DNA of 64,000 nt from Lachnospiraceae bacterium UBA7196 (GCA_002490835.1 DKUU01000018.1:124001-188000); one strand, 5' to 3'; shown: positions 7,759-16,598, counted from the stretch's first letter. Translations and numbers: made by a program. The notes: generated by a model from the sequence alone, not told the origin.

Positions 7759-9669
7759 ATGAAAGAGAAATTGACATATTGTAGTATTCTGGGAACGAAC
7801 ATTAACGTTACGAACATGGAAGACACTATCTCCTACATTACGGAAAATCTTGACGCCTTAAAGGGCGACTATATTTGTGTCTCCAACGTACACACGACGG
7901 TGATGTCTTACCGTGACGCGGCTTACCGCAAGGTGCAGAACAGCGGCGCGATGGCGCTTCCCGACGGGCAGCCGCTCTCGATCGTCAGCAGAAAGAGGGG
8001 GTTTTCGGAGGCGAGACGGGTGCCGGGTCCCGATTTGATGCCGGCGATCCTTGATCTCTCGCAAAAGACGGGATATCGTCATTACTTTTACGGCAGTACA
8101 GAAGCCACGCTGGAGGCGCTGCGGGCGGCCCTGTTAAAACGCTATCCAAAATTACAGATTGCGGGCATGTATTCCCCGCCCTTTCGGGAACTGACCAAGG
8201 CGGAAGATGAAGAGATAATACGCAGGATCAATGAGAGCGGCGCGGATTTTGTGTGGGTGGCGCTGGGCGCTCCCAAGCAGGAGTGGTGGATGTATGAGCA
8301 CCGCCGCAAAATCCATGCGCTGATGCTGGGGGTGGGGGCGGCCTTTGACTTTACGGCAGGCACCACGAAGCGGGCGCCGATGTGGATGCAGAAGCTTTGT
8401 CTGGAATGGGTGTTTCGCATCCTGAAAGATCCAAGGCGTATGCTGCCGCGCTATCTGAACACGAATTTTGCCTTTGTTTATTATACCTATCGGGAAGGAC
8501 GGGCTCTTAGAAAGAAGAGGGGGAAGAGCCTGCGTATCGCTATGATCGGCCACAAACGGATCCCTTCCAGAGAGGGAGGTGTGGAGGTGGTGGTGGAAGA
8601 GCTGTCTGTCCGTATGGTGGCGCTGGGTCACCGGGTGGATGCCTACAACCGTTTCGGACACCATGTTTCCGGTAAAAAATACGATCAGGAGTACGGCTGG
8701 AAAGGACGCAGATTTTATAAGGGCGTCCGTGTTTATATCGTGCCCACTTTCAGGCGGAGCAGCTTAAATGCGATCGTATATTCCTTTTTTGCAACGATCA
8801 TGGCGCTTTTTCACCGCTATGATGTGATTCATTATCACGCGGAAGGGCCCTGCGCTATGCTGTGGCTGCCGCATTTTCTGAGAAGGAAGATCGTGGTGAC
8901 TGTCCACGGGCTCGACTGGCAGCGGGCGAAGTGGGGGAACTTTGCTTCTTTTGTGATTAAGTTCGGGGAGAAAATGGCGGCGAAGTATGCGGATGAGATC
9001 ATCGTACTGTCAGACAATGTAAAACGGTATTTTGCGGATACTTATAACAGACAGACGACTTATATTCCGAACGGGATCGGCAGGCCAAAGCCGCAGGGCG
9101 TTTCTTTGATAGAAGAGAAGTACGGACTGAGGAAGGACGGGTATTTCCTGTTTCTGGCGCGGATCGTGCCGGAGAAGGGGCTTCATTACCTGATCGAGGC
9201 CTATGCAAAGCTGGATACGGATAAACGGCTGGTGATCGCCGGCGGAAGTTCTCAGGCTGTGGGCTATATGGAACAGATCCATAAGATGGCGAAAAAGGAT
9301 GAGCGCATCCTGATGACGGATTTCGTGCAGGGGCAGGTGTTGGAGGAACTCTATGCGAACGCCTACGCTTTTGTACTGCCAAGCGACGTGGAGGGCATGG
9401 CGATGACGCTCCTTGAGGCGATGAGCTACGGTTCCTGCTGTCTGGTCAGCGATATCAAAGAAAATACCGAGGTGGTGGAGGATAAGGCGCTCACCTTCAA
9501 AAAGGGCAATGTGAAAGATCTGCGGGAGAAGCTTTCATGGCTGCTTGCGCATCCCGAAGAAGTGCGGCGTATGGGGGAGGAGAGCGCGGACTACATCTGC
9601 GGCAGGTACGACTGGGAGGATGTGACGAAGCGGACGGTGGCTTTGTATGAGAGGGCGATAAAGAAATGA
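7759..9669 (+). CDS. WecG/TagA/CpsF transferase fused to a family 4 glycosyltransferase
   Basis: This 636-residue protein joins two glycosyltransferases. Residues 1 to about 245 form a WecG/TagA/CpsF (GT26) domain, which adds N-acetylmannosamine-type sugars to lipid-linked GlcNAc in teichoic acid and enterobacterial common antigen synthesis; VSNVHTTVMSYRD, LPDGQPLSIVSR and GAPKQEWWM are typical. Residues about 258-636 form a GT-B family 4 domain beginning LRIAMIGHKRIPSREGGVE, with FLARIVPEKGLHYL and the EX7E-type PSDVEGMAMTLLEAMSYG. Such a protein could add two consecutive sugars. ATG 7759 follows AAGGAAG; the in-frame ATG at 7735 has its AGG directly against it. The next gene overlaps by 4 bases. 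Confidence 0.88.
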   Translation: MKEKLTYCSILGTNINVTNMEDTISYITENLDALKGDYICVSNVHTTVMSYRDAAYRKVQNSGAMALPDGQPLSIVSRKRGFSEARRVPGPDLMPAILDLSQKTGYRHYFYGSTEATLEALRAALLKRYPKLQIAGMYSPPFRELTKAEDEEIIRRINESGADFVWVALGAPKQEWWMYEHRRKIHALMLGVGAAFDFTAGTTKRAPMWMQKLCLEWVFRILKDPRRMLPRYLNTNFAFVYYTYREGRALRKKRGKSLRIAMIGHKRIPSREGGVEVVVEELSVRMVALGHRVDAYNRFGHHVSGKKYDQEYGWKGRRFYKGVRVYIVPTFRRSSLNAIVYSFFATIMALFHRYDVIHYHAEGPCAMLWLPHFLRRKIVVTVHGLDWQRAKWGNFASFVIKFGEKMAAKYADEIIVLSDNVKRYFADTYNRQTTYIPNGIGRPKPQGVSLIEEKYGLRKDGYFLFLARIVPEKGLHYLIEAYAKLDTDKRLVIAGGSSQAVGYMEQIHKMAKKDERILMTDFVQGQVLEELYANAYAFVLPSDVEGMAMTLLEAMSYGSCCLVSDIKENTEVVEDKALTFKKGNVKDLREKLSWLLAHPEEVRRMGEESADYICGRYDWEDVTKRTVALYERAIKK

Positions 9670-10919
9670 AGATTTTGCTGGTGAACAAGTTTTTGTATCC
9701 CAACGGCGGATCGGAGACTTACATTTTTCAGCTGGGAGAAGAATTACAAAAAAGAGGCCACGAAGTGCAGTATTTCGGGATGGAGCATGCCGGACGTATC
9801 GTGGGAAACCGCGCGCAGCGGTATACGGCCGACATGGATTTCCACACGGGAAAGCTGAAAAAGCTTTTGTACCCCTTTAAGATCATTTACTCCTTTGAGG
9901 CGAAGAAAAAGCTGGACGCGGTGCTGCGGGATATGGAACCCGATGTGGTGCATCTGAATAATATCAATTTCCAGCTTACGCCCTCTGTGATCTACGCGGT
10001 GCGCGCCTATCAGAAAAGGTCGGGCCGCAGGGTGAAGCTTGTATACACTGCGCACGATTATCAGTGGGTCTGCCCCAATCATATGATGCGGATCCCCGCT
10101 GACGGTACGATCTGTTTTGCGTGCCGGGACGGACACTTTTTCTCCTGCGCGAAAAACCGCTGTATTCACGGCTCCTTTGTCAAGAGCCTGCTCGGCGCAT
10201 TGGAAGGAAAAATCTACCGTTTTCTTCGTACTTATGCGCTGGTGGATGTAATCGTCTGTCCCAGCGCGTTTATGAAAAGACAGTTGGATACGGATCCGGT
10301 TCTTTCGGAAAAGACCGTGATGATGCACAATTTTGTAGAGCGGGCGGGCGCCGGTGCGAGCCGGAAAGAAGAGAGGAAGGTTGTGGACGAAAATCAGGAA
10401 GGCGCCGTCACGGGGCAGCAGGACGATTATGTTCTCTATTTTGGGAGATTTTCGGAAGAGAAGGGAATCGCCACCCTGTTAAAGGCCTGTGAGGCGCTGC
10501 CGGAGATCCCCTTCGTGTTTGCCGGGACAGGTCCCTTGGAAGAACTGGTGGATCAGGTGAAAAATGTGGAGAATAGAGGATTCGTGACGGGAGAAGAACT
10601 CGGGAAGCTGATTGCCGGAGCACGGTTTTCCGTCTATCCGTCGGAGTGGTATGAAAACTGTCCCTTCTCCGTGATGGAATCGCAGATGTACGGCACGCCC
10701 GTGCTGGTATCAGACCTTGGCGGCGCACCGGAACTGGTACAGGCGGGATGTACGGGAGAATTGTTCCGGGGCGGGGACGCAGAGGAACTGACGGCGCATA
10801 TCAGGGAGCTTTGGGAGGATGTGGAGCGGTGCAGGCGCTATCGGGAGAACTGCAAAGAGGTAAAATTTGACACAGTCGGGGAATACTGTGATAAAATAGT
10901 GAGGGAAGTGTATTCATAG
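9666..10919 (+). CDS. Family 4 glycosyltransferase with cysteine-rich insert
   Basis: A 417-residue GT-B glycosyltransferase. The N-terminal acceptor domain begins MKILLVNKFLYPNGGSE; the donor domain has YFGRFSEEKGIATLL and an EX7E-type block WYENCPFSVMESQMYGTPV. Between about residues 135 and 165 lie five cysteines (in WVCPNH, CFACRDG and CAKNRCIHGS), seen in one GT4 subgroup and possibly metal binding. It overlaps the upstream fusion gene by 4 bases (ATGA), so the two are probably translated together. Its stop codon and last codons form part of the inverted-repeat element at 10886-11033. Donor sugar unknown. Confidence 0.88.
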   Translation: MKILLVNKFLYPNGGSETYIFQLGEELQKRGHEVQYFGMEHAGRIVGNRAQRYTADMDFHTGKLKKLLYPFKIIYSFEAKKKLDAVLRDMEPDVVHLNNINFQLTPSVIYAVRAYQKRSGRRVKLVYTAHDYQWVCPNHMMRIPADGTICFACRDGHFFSCAKNRCIHGSFVKSLLGALEGKIYRFLRTYALVDVIVCPSAFMKRQLDTDPVLSEKTVMMHNFVERAGAGASRKEERKVVDENQEGAVTGQQDDYVLYFGRFSEEKGIATLLKACEALPEIPFVFAGTGPLEELVDQVKNVENRGFVTGEELGKLIAGARFSVYPSEWYENCPFSVMESQMYGTPVLVSDLGGAPELVQAGCTGELFRGGDAEELTAHIRELWEDVERCRRYRENCKEVKFDTVGEYCDKIVREVYS

Positions 10920-11033
10920 TGCATGCTTGCATGCAGCTATGGATACATTTGCCGAACATCCGTCATGAGCAAGAAGCACGAATAGTGCGGATTGCGAATG
11001 ATGGCAGATGCGAAGCATCTGATTTTATCACAG
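10886..11033. other. 148-base multi-branched inverted-repeat element, candidate structured RNA
   Basis: The outer stem is a perfect 12-base inverted repeat, CTGTGATAAAAT (10886-10897) with ATTTTATCACAG (11022-11033). It encloses three hairpins. P2: 10909-10926 with 10929-10947, 18 pairs and one bulged G. P3: CCGTCAT/ATGATGG (10960-10966 with 10998-11004), then GCAA/TTGC and GCAC/GTGC around a GAATA loop, separated by facing GA/GA and GAA/GGA internal loops. P4: CAGATGC-GAA-GCATCTG (11005-11021). The left arm covers the last codons and stop of the upstream gene. The element ends 28 bases before the radical SAM gene. A cis-acting RNA or a small mobile palindrome are both possible. Confidence 0.7.
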
Positions 11034-11061
11034 AGAGTAAAGACAGACAGGAGATAACTGC

Positions 11062-12063
11062 ATGAGCAGACGAACACTATATGGAACCGTGATCGTGACA
11101 TACCGCTGCAACGCGCGCTGTAACATGTGCGACTGCTTTAAGGATCCTACCCGTCCAGAGGAGGAGATCACGCTGGAAGAGATCAAAAAGCTGCCGGAGA
11201 TGGCGTTTACAAACATCACGGGCGGAGAGCCCTTTGTCAGGCAGGATATTCCGGATATCGTGCGGGAACTATATAAAAAAAGCGACAGGATCGTCATTTC
11301 CACGAACGGGTATTTTACCGAACGGATCATTGCCCTGTGCAGGGAGTTTCCGAAGGTGGGCATCCGCATCAGCATTGAGGGCCTGCAGGAGACAAACGAT
11401 AAGATAAGAGGCATTCCCGATGGCTTCAACAGAGGGTACAATACCTTAAAGACACTGGTGGAGATGGGGCATCCGGACGTGGGATTCGGCATGACGGTGC
11501 AGGATATGAACTGCGAGGATCTGGTGCCGCTTTATAATATCGCAAACGATATGGGCATGGAGTTTGCTACGGCAACGCTGCATAATTCTTTTTATTTCAG
11601 GAAGACGGACAATAAGATCGACGATAAGTACAAGGTGGCGCAGAATTTTGAGAAACTGATCAACGAGCTGTTAAAGAGCCGTTCGCCGAAAAAGTGGTTC
11701 CGCGCCTACTTTAACCACGGTCTCATCAATTATATCTACGGGAATAAAAGACTTCTTCCCTGTGATATGTCGAAGAACGCCTTTTTCATTGATCCGTTCT
11801 GCGACGTGATCCCCTGCAACGGCATGGAGAAAAAGGCTGTGATGGGAAATCTCAGGGAGCAGTCGTGGGACGAGCTGTGGAATTCGCCGCAGGCGGAGAA
11901 AGTGCGGGAATGTACGAGAAACTGTGACCGGAACTGCTGGATGATCGGCTCCGCTTCTCCCGCTATGCACAAGTATATCTGGGTGCCGGCGTGGTGGGTC
12001 ATAAAACATAAATTTTTAAAGGGCGGAAAATACAGTCTGCGGGAGAATAAGTATATTAAGTGA
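11062..12063 (+). CDS. Radical SAM protein with SPASM-like C-terminal cysteines
   Basis: The 333-residue protein carries the radical SAM cluster motif CNARCNMC (cysteines at 16, 20 and 23), which binds a 4Fe-4S cluster and cleaves S-adenosylmethionine to make a 5'-deoxyadenosyl radical. NITGGEPFVRQD is the usual GGEP motif. Further cysteines in LPCDMSKNAF, CDVIPCNGM and CTRNCDRNCW suggest an auxiliary cluster of the SPASM/twitch type. Radical SAM/SPASM proteins modify peptides or sugars; set among glycosyltransferases, a sugar-modifying role is possible but not shown. It lies downstream of the branched inverted-repeat element. Confidence 0.85.
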   Translation: MSRRTLYGTVIVTYRCNARCNMCDCFKDPTRPEEEITLEEIKKLPEMAFTNITGGEPFVRQDIPDIVRELYKKSDRIVISTNGYFTERIIALCREFPKVGIRISIEGLQETNDKIRGIPDGFNRGYNTLKTLVEMGHPDVGFGMTVQDMNCEDLVPLYNIANDMGMEFATATLHNSFYFRKTDNKIDDKYKVAQNFEKLINELLKSRSPKKWFRAYFNHGLINYIYGNKRLLPCDMSKNAFFIDPFCDVIPCNGMEKKAVMGNLREQSWDELWNSPQAEKVRECTRNCDRNCWMIGSASPAMHKYIWVPAWWVIKHKFLKGGKYSLRENKYIK

Positions 12064-12088
12064 TGCAAACTGACAATTTTTTTGCATC
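12062..12088. repeat. 8-base inverted repeat over a stop codon, ahead of a ribosome site
   Basis: GATGCAAA (12062-12069) and TTTGCATC (12081-12088) are perfect inverted repeats around an 11-base loop. The left arm begins inside the TGA of the radical SAM gene, and the right arm ends two bases before AAGGAGAG (12091-12098), the ribosome site of the next gene. The hairpin could affect coupling of translation. Confidence 0.5.
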
Positions 12089-12104
12089 GCAAGGAGAGAT
12101 TAAC

Positions 12105-13307
12105 ATGAAATTTCTATATATCGCCCCGCGCTATCATACAAATCAGGCGGATATCATGAAGGGACTAAAAGAGCAAGGGCATGAAATCCTTTTTATCAGT
12201 CATTATGCCGCGCTCATTGAGGATTATTCTTGCGTGACACCCGTCGTTCTGGGGTATTCAAAACTGTATCAGCTTTTTGATTTTTTGTATGTGAAAGTGA
12301 TCCGCAGGAAAGACCCGGAAGCGATTGTTTATAAGATTCAGCACGGATTTCCGCCGCTTGGAAAGTTAAAAAAACTCATCTGCGATTTTGCGCCGGATCT
12401 GGTCATCCTGCGGGAACGATCGATGTACTCCATGGCGGCCTGTCTGATCTGTAAAAAAAAGCGCTATCCCTGTATCCTCTATAACCAGAATCCGCTCTGG
12501 TCAAAGCCGGTAAAAAAAGATTTGCCGCACCGTCTGGTGAATCGTATGACGCCGGCTTTGCGCATGACGCCGGTCATGGGCGAAAAAATGCTGGACACAG
12601 CAATCCGGGAAAACGATTATTTTGTGCCTTTTGTGGTCGATCCGCAGCGTGCGCCGGAGGAAAGGACTTATTTTCGGGACGATGTGATCCACATCCTCTG
12701 CATCGGCAAATATGAGACCAGAAAACATCATCTGATGCTGCTTAAAGCGGTGGAAAAGCTGCTTGAAAAGGAAAAGACCGGCGATGCGGGTGGGCAGAAA
12801 AATGAACAAAACGGCGGATGTACAGGCGGCCTCAGGCTGACCCTGATCGGCGAGGCGACGAATCGTTTTCAGAAAGAATACTGCGCACAGGTCAGGCAGT
12901 ATGTGACAGCGCATCATATGGAAGATATCGTCACGGTTAAGACGAATGTGCCGCGCAGCGAGATGGCGGCGGAATATCTGTCGGCGGATGTGTACGTGAT
13001 TCCGAGTACCCGCGAGATGGCTTCCGTGTCGCAGCTTGAGGCGATGAGTTATTCCCTGCCGGTGATCTGCAGTGATAAAAACGGGACGGCCTGTTATGTG
13101 GAGGACGACGTGACGGGGTATCTTTTTCAGGACTGCGATCAGGCGGATCTGGAAGAGAAGCTTTCGGCGATGCTCGCTGACAGGGAGAAGCTCAGGCGCA
13201 TGGGCGAAGCGGGTTATCAGGCATTGATAGAAAAGTATAATTTCAAACGGTATTACGACACAATTATGGGGATGCGGGATAAGATCCTGCGGGAGCGCTT
13301 ATTTTGA
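12105..13307 (+). CDS. Family 4 glycosyltransferase
   Basis: A 400-residue GT-B glycosyltransferase beginning MKFLYIAPRYHTNQADIMKGL. The donor half shows ILCIGKYETRKHHLMLLKAVEKL, quoted here only in its core GKYETRKHHLMLLKAVEKL, and the EX7E-type stretch PSTREMASVSQLEAMSYSLPV, where the first glutamate is shifted from the usual place. ATG 12105 is chosen because AAGGAGAG (12091-12098) stands 6 bases upstream; an in-frame ATG at 12060 has no such site. A polar insert around residues 218-233 (KTGDAGGQKNEQNGG) looks like a flexible loop. An A8 run at 12453-12460 could slip but is not exceptional. The next gene starts inside this gene's stop. Confidence 0.85.
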   Translation: MKFLYIAPRYHTNQADIMKGLKEQGHEILFISHYAALIEDYSCVTPVVLGYSKLYQLFDFLYVKVIRRKDPEAIVYKIQHGFPPLGKLKKLICDFAPDLVILRERSMYSMAACLICKKKRYPCILYNQNPLWSKPVKKDLPHRLVNRMTPALRMTPVMGEKMLDTAIRENDYFVPFVVDPQRAPEERTYFRDDVIHILCIGKYETRKHHLMLLKAVEKLLEKEKTGDAGGQKNEQNGGCTGGLRLTLIGEATNRFQKEYCAQVRQYVTAHHMEDIVTVKTNVPRSEMAAEYLSADVYVIPSTREMASVSQLEAMSYSLPVICSDKNGTACYVEDDVTGYLFQDCDQADLEEKLSAMLADREKLRRMGEAGYQALIEKYNFKRYYDTIMGMRDKILRERLF

Positions 13308-14182
13308 AACAAAAAATAAAAGATATGTTAGCGGCGGTCGTCTATTTTTTCTACGAAAAAGGCGTCCTGCGAAACAGAATACGGGTGCATTCCATCGATG
13401 AGACGATCGACGAGCTTTTGCATACCGAAAAGAGTATGGTGCGCTTTGGAGACGGTGAGATCGTGATGATTAAGGGTGTCGATCTCATGCTGCAAAAGGC
13501 TTCGGCGGAAATCGCGGAGGGTTTAAAAGAGATTCTGGCCTATCGGCACGATGATCTGCTGGTGACGATCCCCGGCATTTTTGACGGTCTTTCGGATCAT
13601 CACAGGGCCAGTCGGCAGTTTTGGCGCGATCACCTGCTCTTTTGCCGGAAAACCTATGAGACATACTGCAATCCGGACAGGGTCTATTATACGACCTTTG
13701 TGTCGCGCTGTTACTATTTTGCGAAGGATCGTACGCCCTGTGACGGATGGTTTGCAAAAATTAGAAAAATATGGGAAAATAGAGATGTTGTTATCGTGGA
13801 GGGAACAAGAACCCACAACGGCGTCGGCAATGATCTGATCGATACGGCGCAGAGCATCGAGCGCATCATTTGTCCGCCGAGTGACGCTTACAGCGCGCTC
13901 CCCGCGATTTTGGAGGCCTGTACGGCGTATGAAAAAGACAGGCTTTTTCTGCTTTCGGTAGGCGTTGCCGCCAAGTTTCTGGCGACGGAATTGTTTAAAC
14001 AAGGGTACCGCGTTTTGGATATCGGCAATCTGGATCTGGAGTATGAGTGGTATGTGAGACAAACACTGGGGAAATGTAAGCTGGAAAAACATGATATCAC
14101 GGGTGAGGAAGCAAACCGAAAAGCGGCGCTGCACGACAAGGCGTACGCGGCCTATTTGGAGCAGGTAAAAGTGTGGCTGTGA
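13304..14182 (+). CDS. GT-D fold glycosyltransferase (DUF1792/PF08759 family)
   Basis: This 292-residue protein matches the GT-D family (formerly DUF1792), first described as a streptococcal enzyme that adds glucose to the glycan of serine-rich repeat adhesins. The hallmark RFGDGEIVMIKG lies near residues 47-58, and VVIVEGTRTHNGVGNDL and LLSVGVAAKFLATELF fit later family blocks. The reading frame appears to begin at TTG 13304, whose last two bases are shared with the TGA of the gene before it, implying coupled translation. The acceptor here is more likely a polysaccharide repeat unit than a protein, judging by the neighbours. Confidence 0.8.
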   Translation: MKQKIKDMLAAVVYFFYEKGVLRNRIRVHSIDETIDELLHTEKSMVRFGDGEIVMIKGVDLMLQKASAEIAEGLKEILAYRHDDLLVTIPGIFDGLSDHHRASRQFWRDHLLFCRKTYETYCNPDRVYYTTFVSRCYYFAKDRTPCDGWFAKIRKIWENRDVVIVEGTRTHNGVGNDLIDTAQSIERIICPPSDAYSALPAILEACTAYEKDRLFLLSVGVAAKFLATELFKQGYRVLDIGNLDLEYEWYVRQTLGKCKLEKHDITGEEANRKAALHDKAYAAYLEQVKVWL

Positions 14183-14196
14183 GGTAAGAAAAAGAC

Positions 14197-14772
14197 ATGA
14201 TAGACAGTAAAGAAGCGTACAGACGCTATCTGGAACAGGACAAGCTCGCGCTGGGGCGGCGAAAAGACCGGCGTCCCCGTTTCTTTGGAGATGAAATCTG
14301 GAAGTTTGAGATTCTGCTGCGCAGGGTAGAATACGATTTAAACTGCAGGAGCGGACTGGCGGCGTTTGTCATAGGAAAGTACCATAAATTCCGGTTTCAT
14401 CGTCTGAGCGTGCGTCTGGGCTTTACGATTCCGCCGAATGTATTCGGGGAGGGGCTGGCAATTCCCCATTACGGAACCATCGTTGTACATGGAAATGTGA
14501 GAGCCGGAAAAAACTGCCGCCTGCAGGAAGGCGTGACTATCGGCGCGACGGGCGGAAGCCATGAGGCGGCTATGATCGGTGATAACTGTTATTTTGCGAG
14601 CGGCGCAAAGGTGATTGGCGCGGTACGCATCGCGGATGACGTGGCTGTCGGCGCGGGCGCGGTCGTCACAAAGGATATTACGGAGGCTGGAACGACATGG
14701 GCCGGTGTGCCGGCAAGGAAGATCAGCGATAACGATTCACATGCGAATCTGTGTCAGGCGCTTTTTTCATAG
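14197..14772 (+). CDS. Serine acetyltransferase-like hexapeptide-repeat O-acetyltransferase
   Basis: The 191-residue protein has a left-handed beta-helix of hexapeptide repeats at about residues 85-180 (GEGLAIPHYGTIVV, CRLQEGVTIGATGG, GAKVIGAVRIADDVAVGAGA) like the C-terminal domain of serine acetyltransferase CysE. The N-terminal helical region is short and basic. In polysaccharide loci such CysE-like proteins usually transfer acetyl groups from acetyl-CoA to sugar hydroxyls, so glycan O-acetylation is more likely than cysteine synthesis here. It ends just before the ABC transporter gene. Confidence 0.78.
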   Translation: MIDSKEAYRRYLEQDKLALGRRKDRRPRFFGDEIWKFEILLRRVEYDLNCRSGLAAFVIGKYHKFRFHRLSVRLGFTIPPNVFGEGLAIPHYGTIVVHGNVRAGKNCRLQEGVTIGATGGSHEAAMIGDNCYFASGAKVIGAVRIADDVAVGAGAVVTKDITEAGTTWAGVPARKISDNDSHANLCQALFS

Positions 14773-14801
14773 CAGGTTTTTGTGTGTTGGAGAGGAAAGG
14801 T

Positions 14802-16598
14802 ATGGACAGGACAGGAATCAGGGGCCTTTTTAATAAACTGGGATATATTTTTAACAAAAGAGATAAGAGAAACATTGCATTTTTATTGATTGCGGTGATC
14901 GTGGGCAGTTTTTTAGAACTGTCGGCTGTTGCGATTTTTAAGCCGTTCGCGGATATTCTCATGAATCCGGACGCGATCCGAAAGAATTGGTATCTGGTCT
15001 GGCTCTACGATATGTTTGGCTGTCAGACTTATAAAGATTTTCTAACGGTTTTGTCAGTTTGTATTATCATTATCTATGTCTCGAAGAATGTTTATCTGAT
15101 CTGCGAGAGAAGTTATATGTTCAAATTCTCTTATGACACGCAGAAGAATTTATCTACACGGCTTCTTCTCACCTATATGAAAGAGCCGTACACATTTCAT
15201 TTAAATAAAAATATTGCGACGCTGCAAAGGAGTCTGCAGGAGGATACCAGCCAGTTTATGCAGGTGATTTTGTATTCTCTGGAATTGATCAATGAAGTTG
15301 TGACGTGTGCCGTGCTGGGTATCTTTCTGCTGTTTGAAAGTAAATCTATTACCATTGTGGTGCTTTCGCTGCTTTTTTTGTGTGTGGGGTTGTTTTTTGT
15401 CATTACAAGGAAGTATGCCAGAGGGCTTGGACAGAAAAACCAGCATTACCGGGGGATGATTTTTCAGTGGATGAACCAGTCGCTCGGCGGCATCAAAGAG
15501 ATTAAGATTCTTGACAGGGAGCAGTATTTTATTGATGAATATCAGAAGTATTATACCAAATTTTCCAGAGGGCTGCGCATCAGCAGGGTGATTTCTATCC
15601 TTCCCAAGTATATCGTGGAAGCCGTGTGTATGTCGGGGCTGCTTTTGGCGATCATTCTCAAAATGTATTTCGGGGGAGCGGATGTGATTTATTATCTCCC
15701 GCAGCTTGCTGTTTTTGCCATGGCGGCGCTGCGCCTGATGCCGTCTGTGGGTAAGATCAATGAGTATACGACAAGCATTCTGTATGCGCTGCCGTCCGTG
15801 GATCTGGTCTATCACGACCTGCATGAGATCGAGGACTATGTCGAGCGGCAGGATGGTGAAGTGAAGGAAGCATGGAATCTGCAGAAAGAGATTCGCGTGG
15901 AGCATGTGACATATGCGTATCCGAACGTGGAGGAACCCGTGATACGGGAGGCGTCTTTCGAAATTGAAAAAGGCAGTACCGTGGCCTTTATCGGGGCGTC
16001 CGGTGCAGGCAAAACAACGATGGTCGATCTCATACTGGGGCTGCTTGAGCCGCAGGAAGGGCGGATCGTGGCGGATGGGCTGAATATACATGAAAAGCCG
16101 AGAACCTTTCACGCTCAGGTAGGCTATATTCCGCAGGTGATCTATTTATCGGACGATACGATCCGCAATAATATCGCTTTTGGCGTTAAACAGGAGAACA
16201 TAGACGAACAGGCAGTCCTTCAGGCAATGGAGAAGGCGCAGCTTACTGATTTTATTCACAGCCTGCCGCTCGGTCTGGATACGATCGTAGGTGACAGGGG
16301 CGTCAGATTGTCCGGCGGTCAAAGACAGCGTATCGGGATTGCCAGAGCGCTTTATCACGATCCGGAGATACTCGTATTAGACGAGGCGACTTCGGCGCTC
16401 GATAACGATACGGAGGCCGCGGTCATGGAGGCGGTGGAACATTTGCAGGGAACGAAGACGATGATCATCATCGCGCATCGATTGACGACGATCCGTAATG
16501 TGGACAGGATCTACGAGGTGACAGACGGTAAGGTGACGGAGCGGCGCAAGCAGGAAGTGTTTGGAGGGCATCATATTGATGGATCAGGCGATAGCTGA
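14802..16598 (+). CDS. ABC exporter, PglK/MsbA-like (lipid-linked glycan flippase candidate)
   Basis: A 598-residue half transporter with an N-terminal six-helix membrane domain and a C-terminal ATPase. Walker A (GASGAGKTT) lies near residues 397-405, the signature LSGGQ near 503-507 and Walker B (ILVLDEATS) near 522-530. The layout and the short RDKRNIAFLLIAV start resemble PglK, which flips lipid-linked oligosaccharides in Campylobacter. ATG 14802 follows GAGGAAAGG; an in-frame ATG at 14751 lies inside the acetyltransferase gene. A close paralogue is at 40623-42416. The last 20 bases overlap the acyltransferase gene. Confidence 0.87.
   Translation: MDRTGIRGLFNKLGYIFNKRDKRNIAFLLIAVIVGSFLELSAVAIFKPFADILMNPDAIRKNWYLVWLYDMFGCQTYKDFLTVLSVCIIIIYVSKNVYLICERSYMFKFSYDTQKNLSTRLLLTYMKEPYTFHLNKNIATLQRSLQEDTSQFMQVILYSLELINEVVTCAVLGIFLLFESKSITIVVLSLLFLCVGLFFVITRKYARGLGQKNQHYRGMIFQWMNQSLGGIKEIKILDREQYFIDEYQKYYTKFSRGLRISRVISILPKYIVEAVCMSGLLLAIILKMYFGGADVIYYLPQLAVFAMAALRLMPSVGKINEYTTSILYALPSVDLVYHDLHEIEDYVERQDGEVKEAWNLQKEIRVEHVTYAYPNVEEPVIREASFEIEKGSTVAFIGASGAGKTTMVDLILGLLEPQEGRIVADGLNIHEKPRTFHAQVGYIPQVIYLSDDTIRNNIAFGVKQENIDEQAVLQAMEKAQLTDFIHSLPLGLDTIVGDRGVRLSGGQRQRIGIARALYHDPEILVLDEATSALDNDTEAAVMEAVEHLQGTKTMIIIAHRLTTIRNVDRIYEVTDGKVTERRKQEVFGGHHIDGSGDS

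Noticed and set aside
11005..11030. Intrinsic terminator after the GT4 gene
   Set aside because: The CAGATGC-GAA-GCATCTG hairpin is followed by ATTTTATC, not a run of T, and the same bases take part in a larger outer stem.
12453..12460. A8 tract as a contingency repeat
   Set aside because: Runs of seven or eight A or T occur several times in the window, mostly at lysine or phenylalanine codons, so this one is not exceptional.
15201..16112. A 303-codon minus-strand open frame opposite the first ABC transporter
   Set aside because: A shadow of a well-supported gene; its translation has no family motif.
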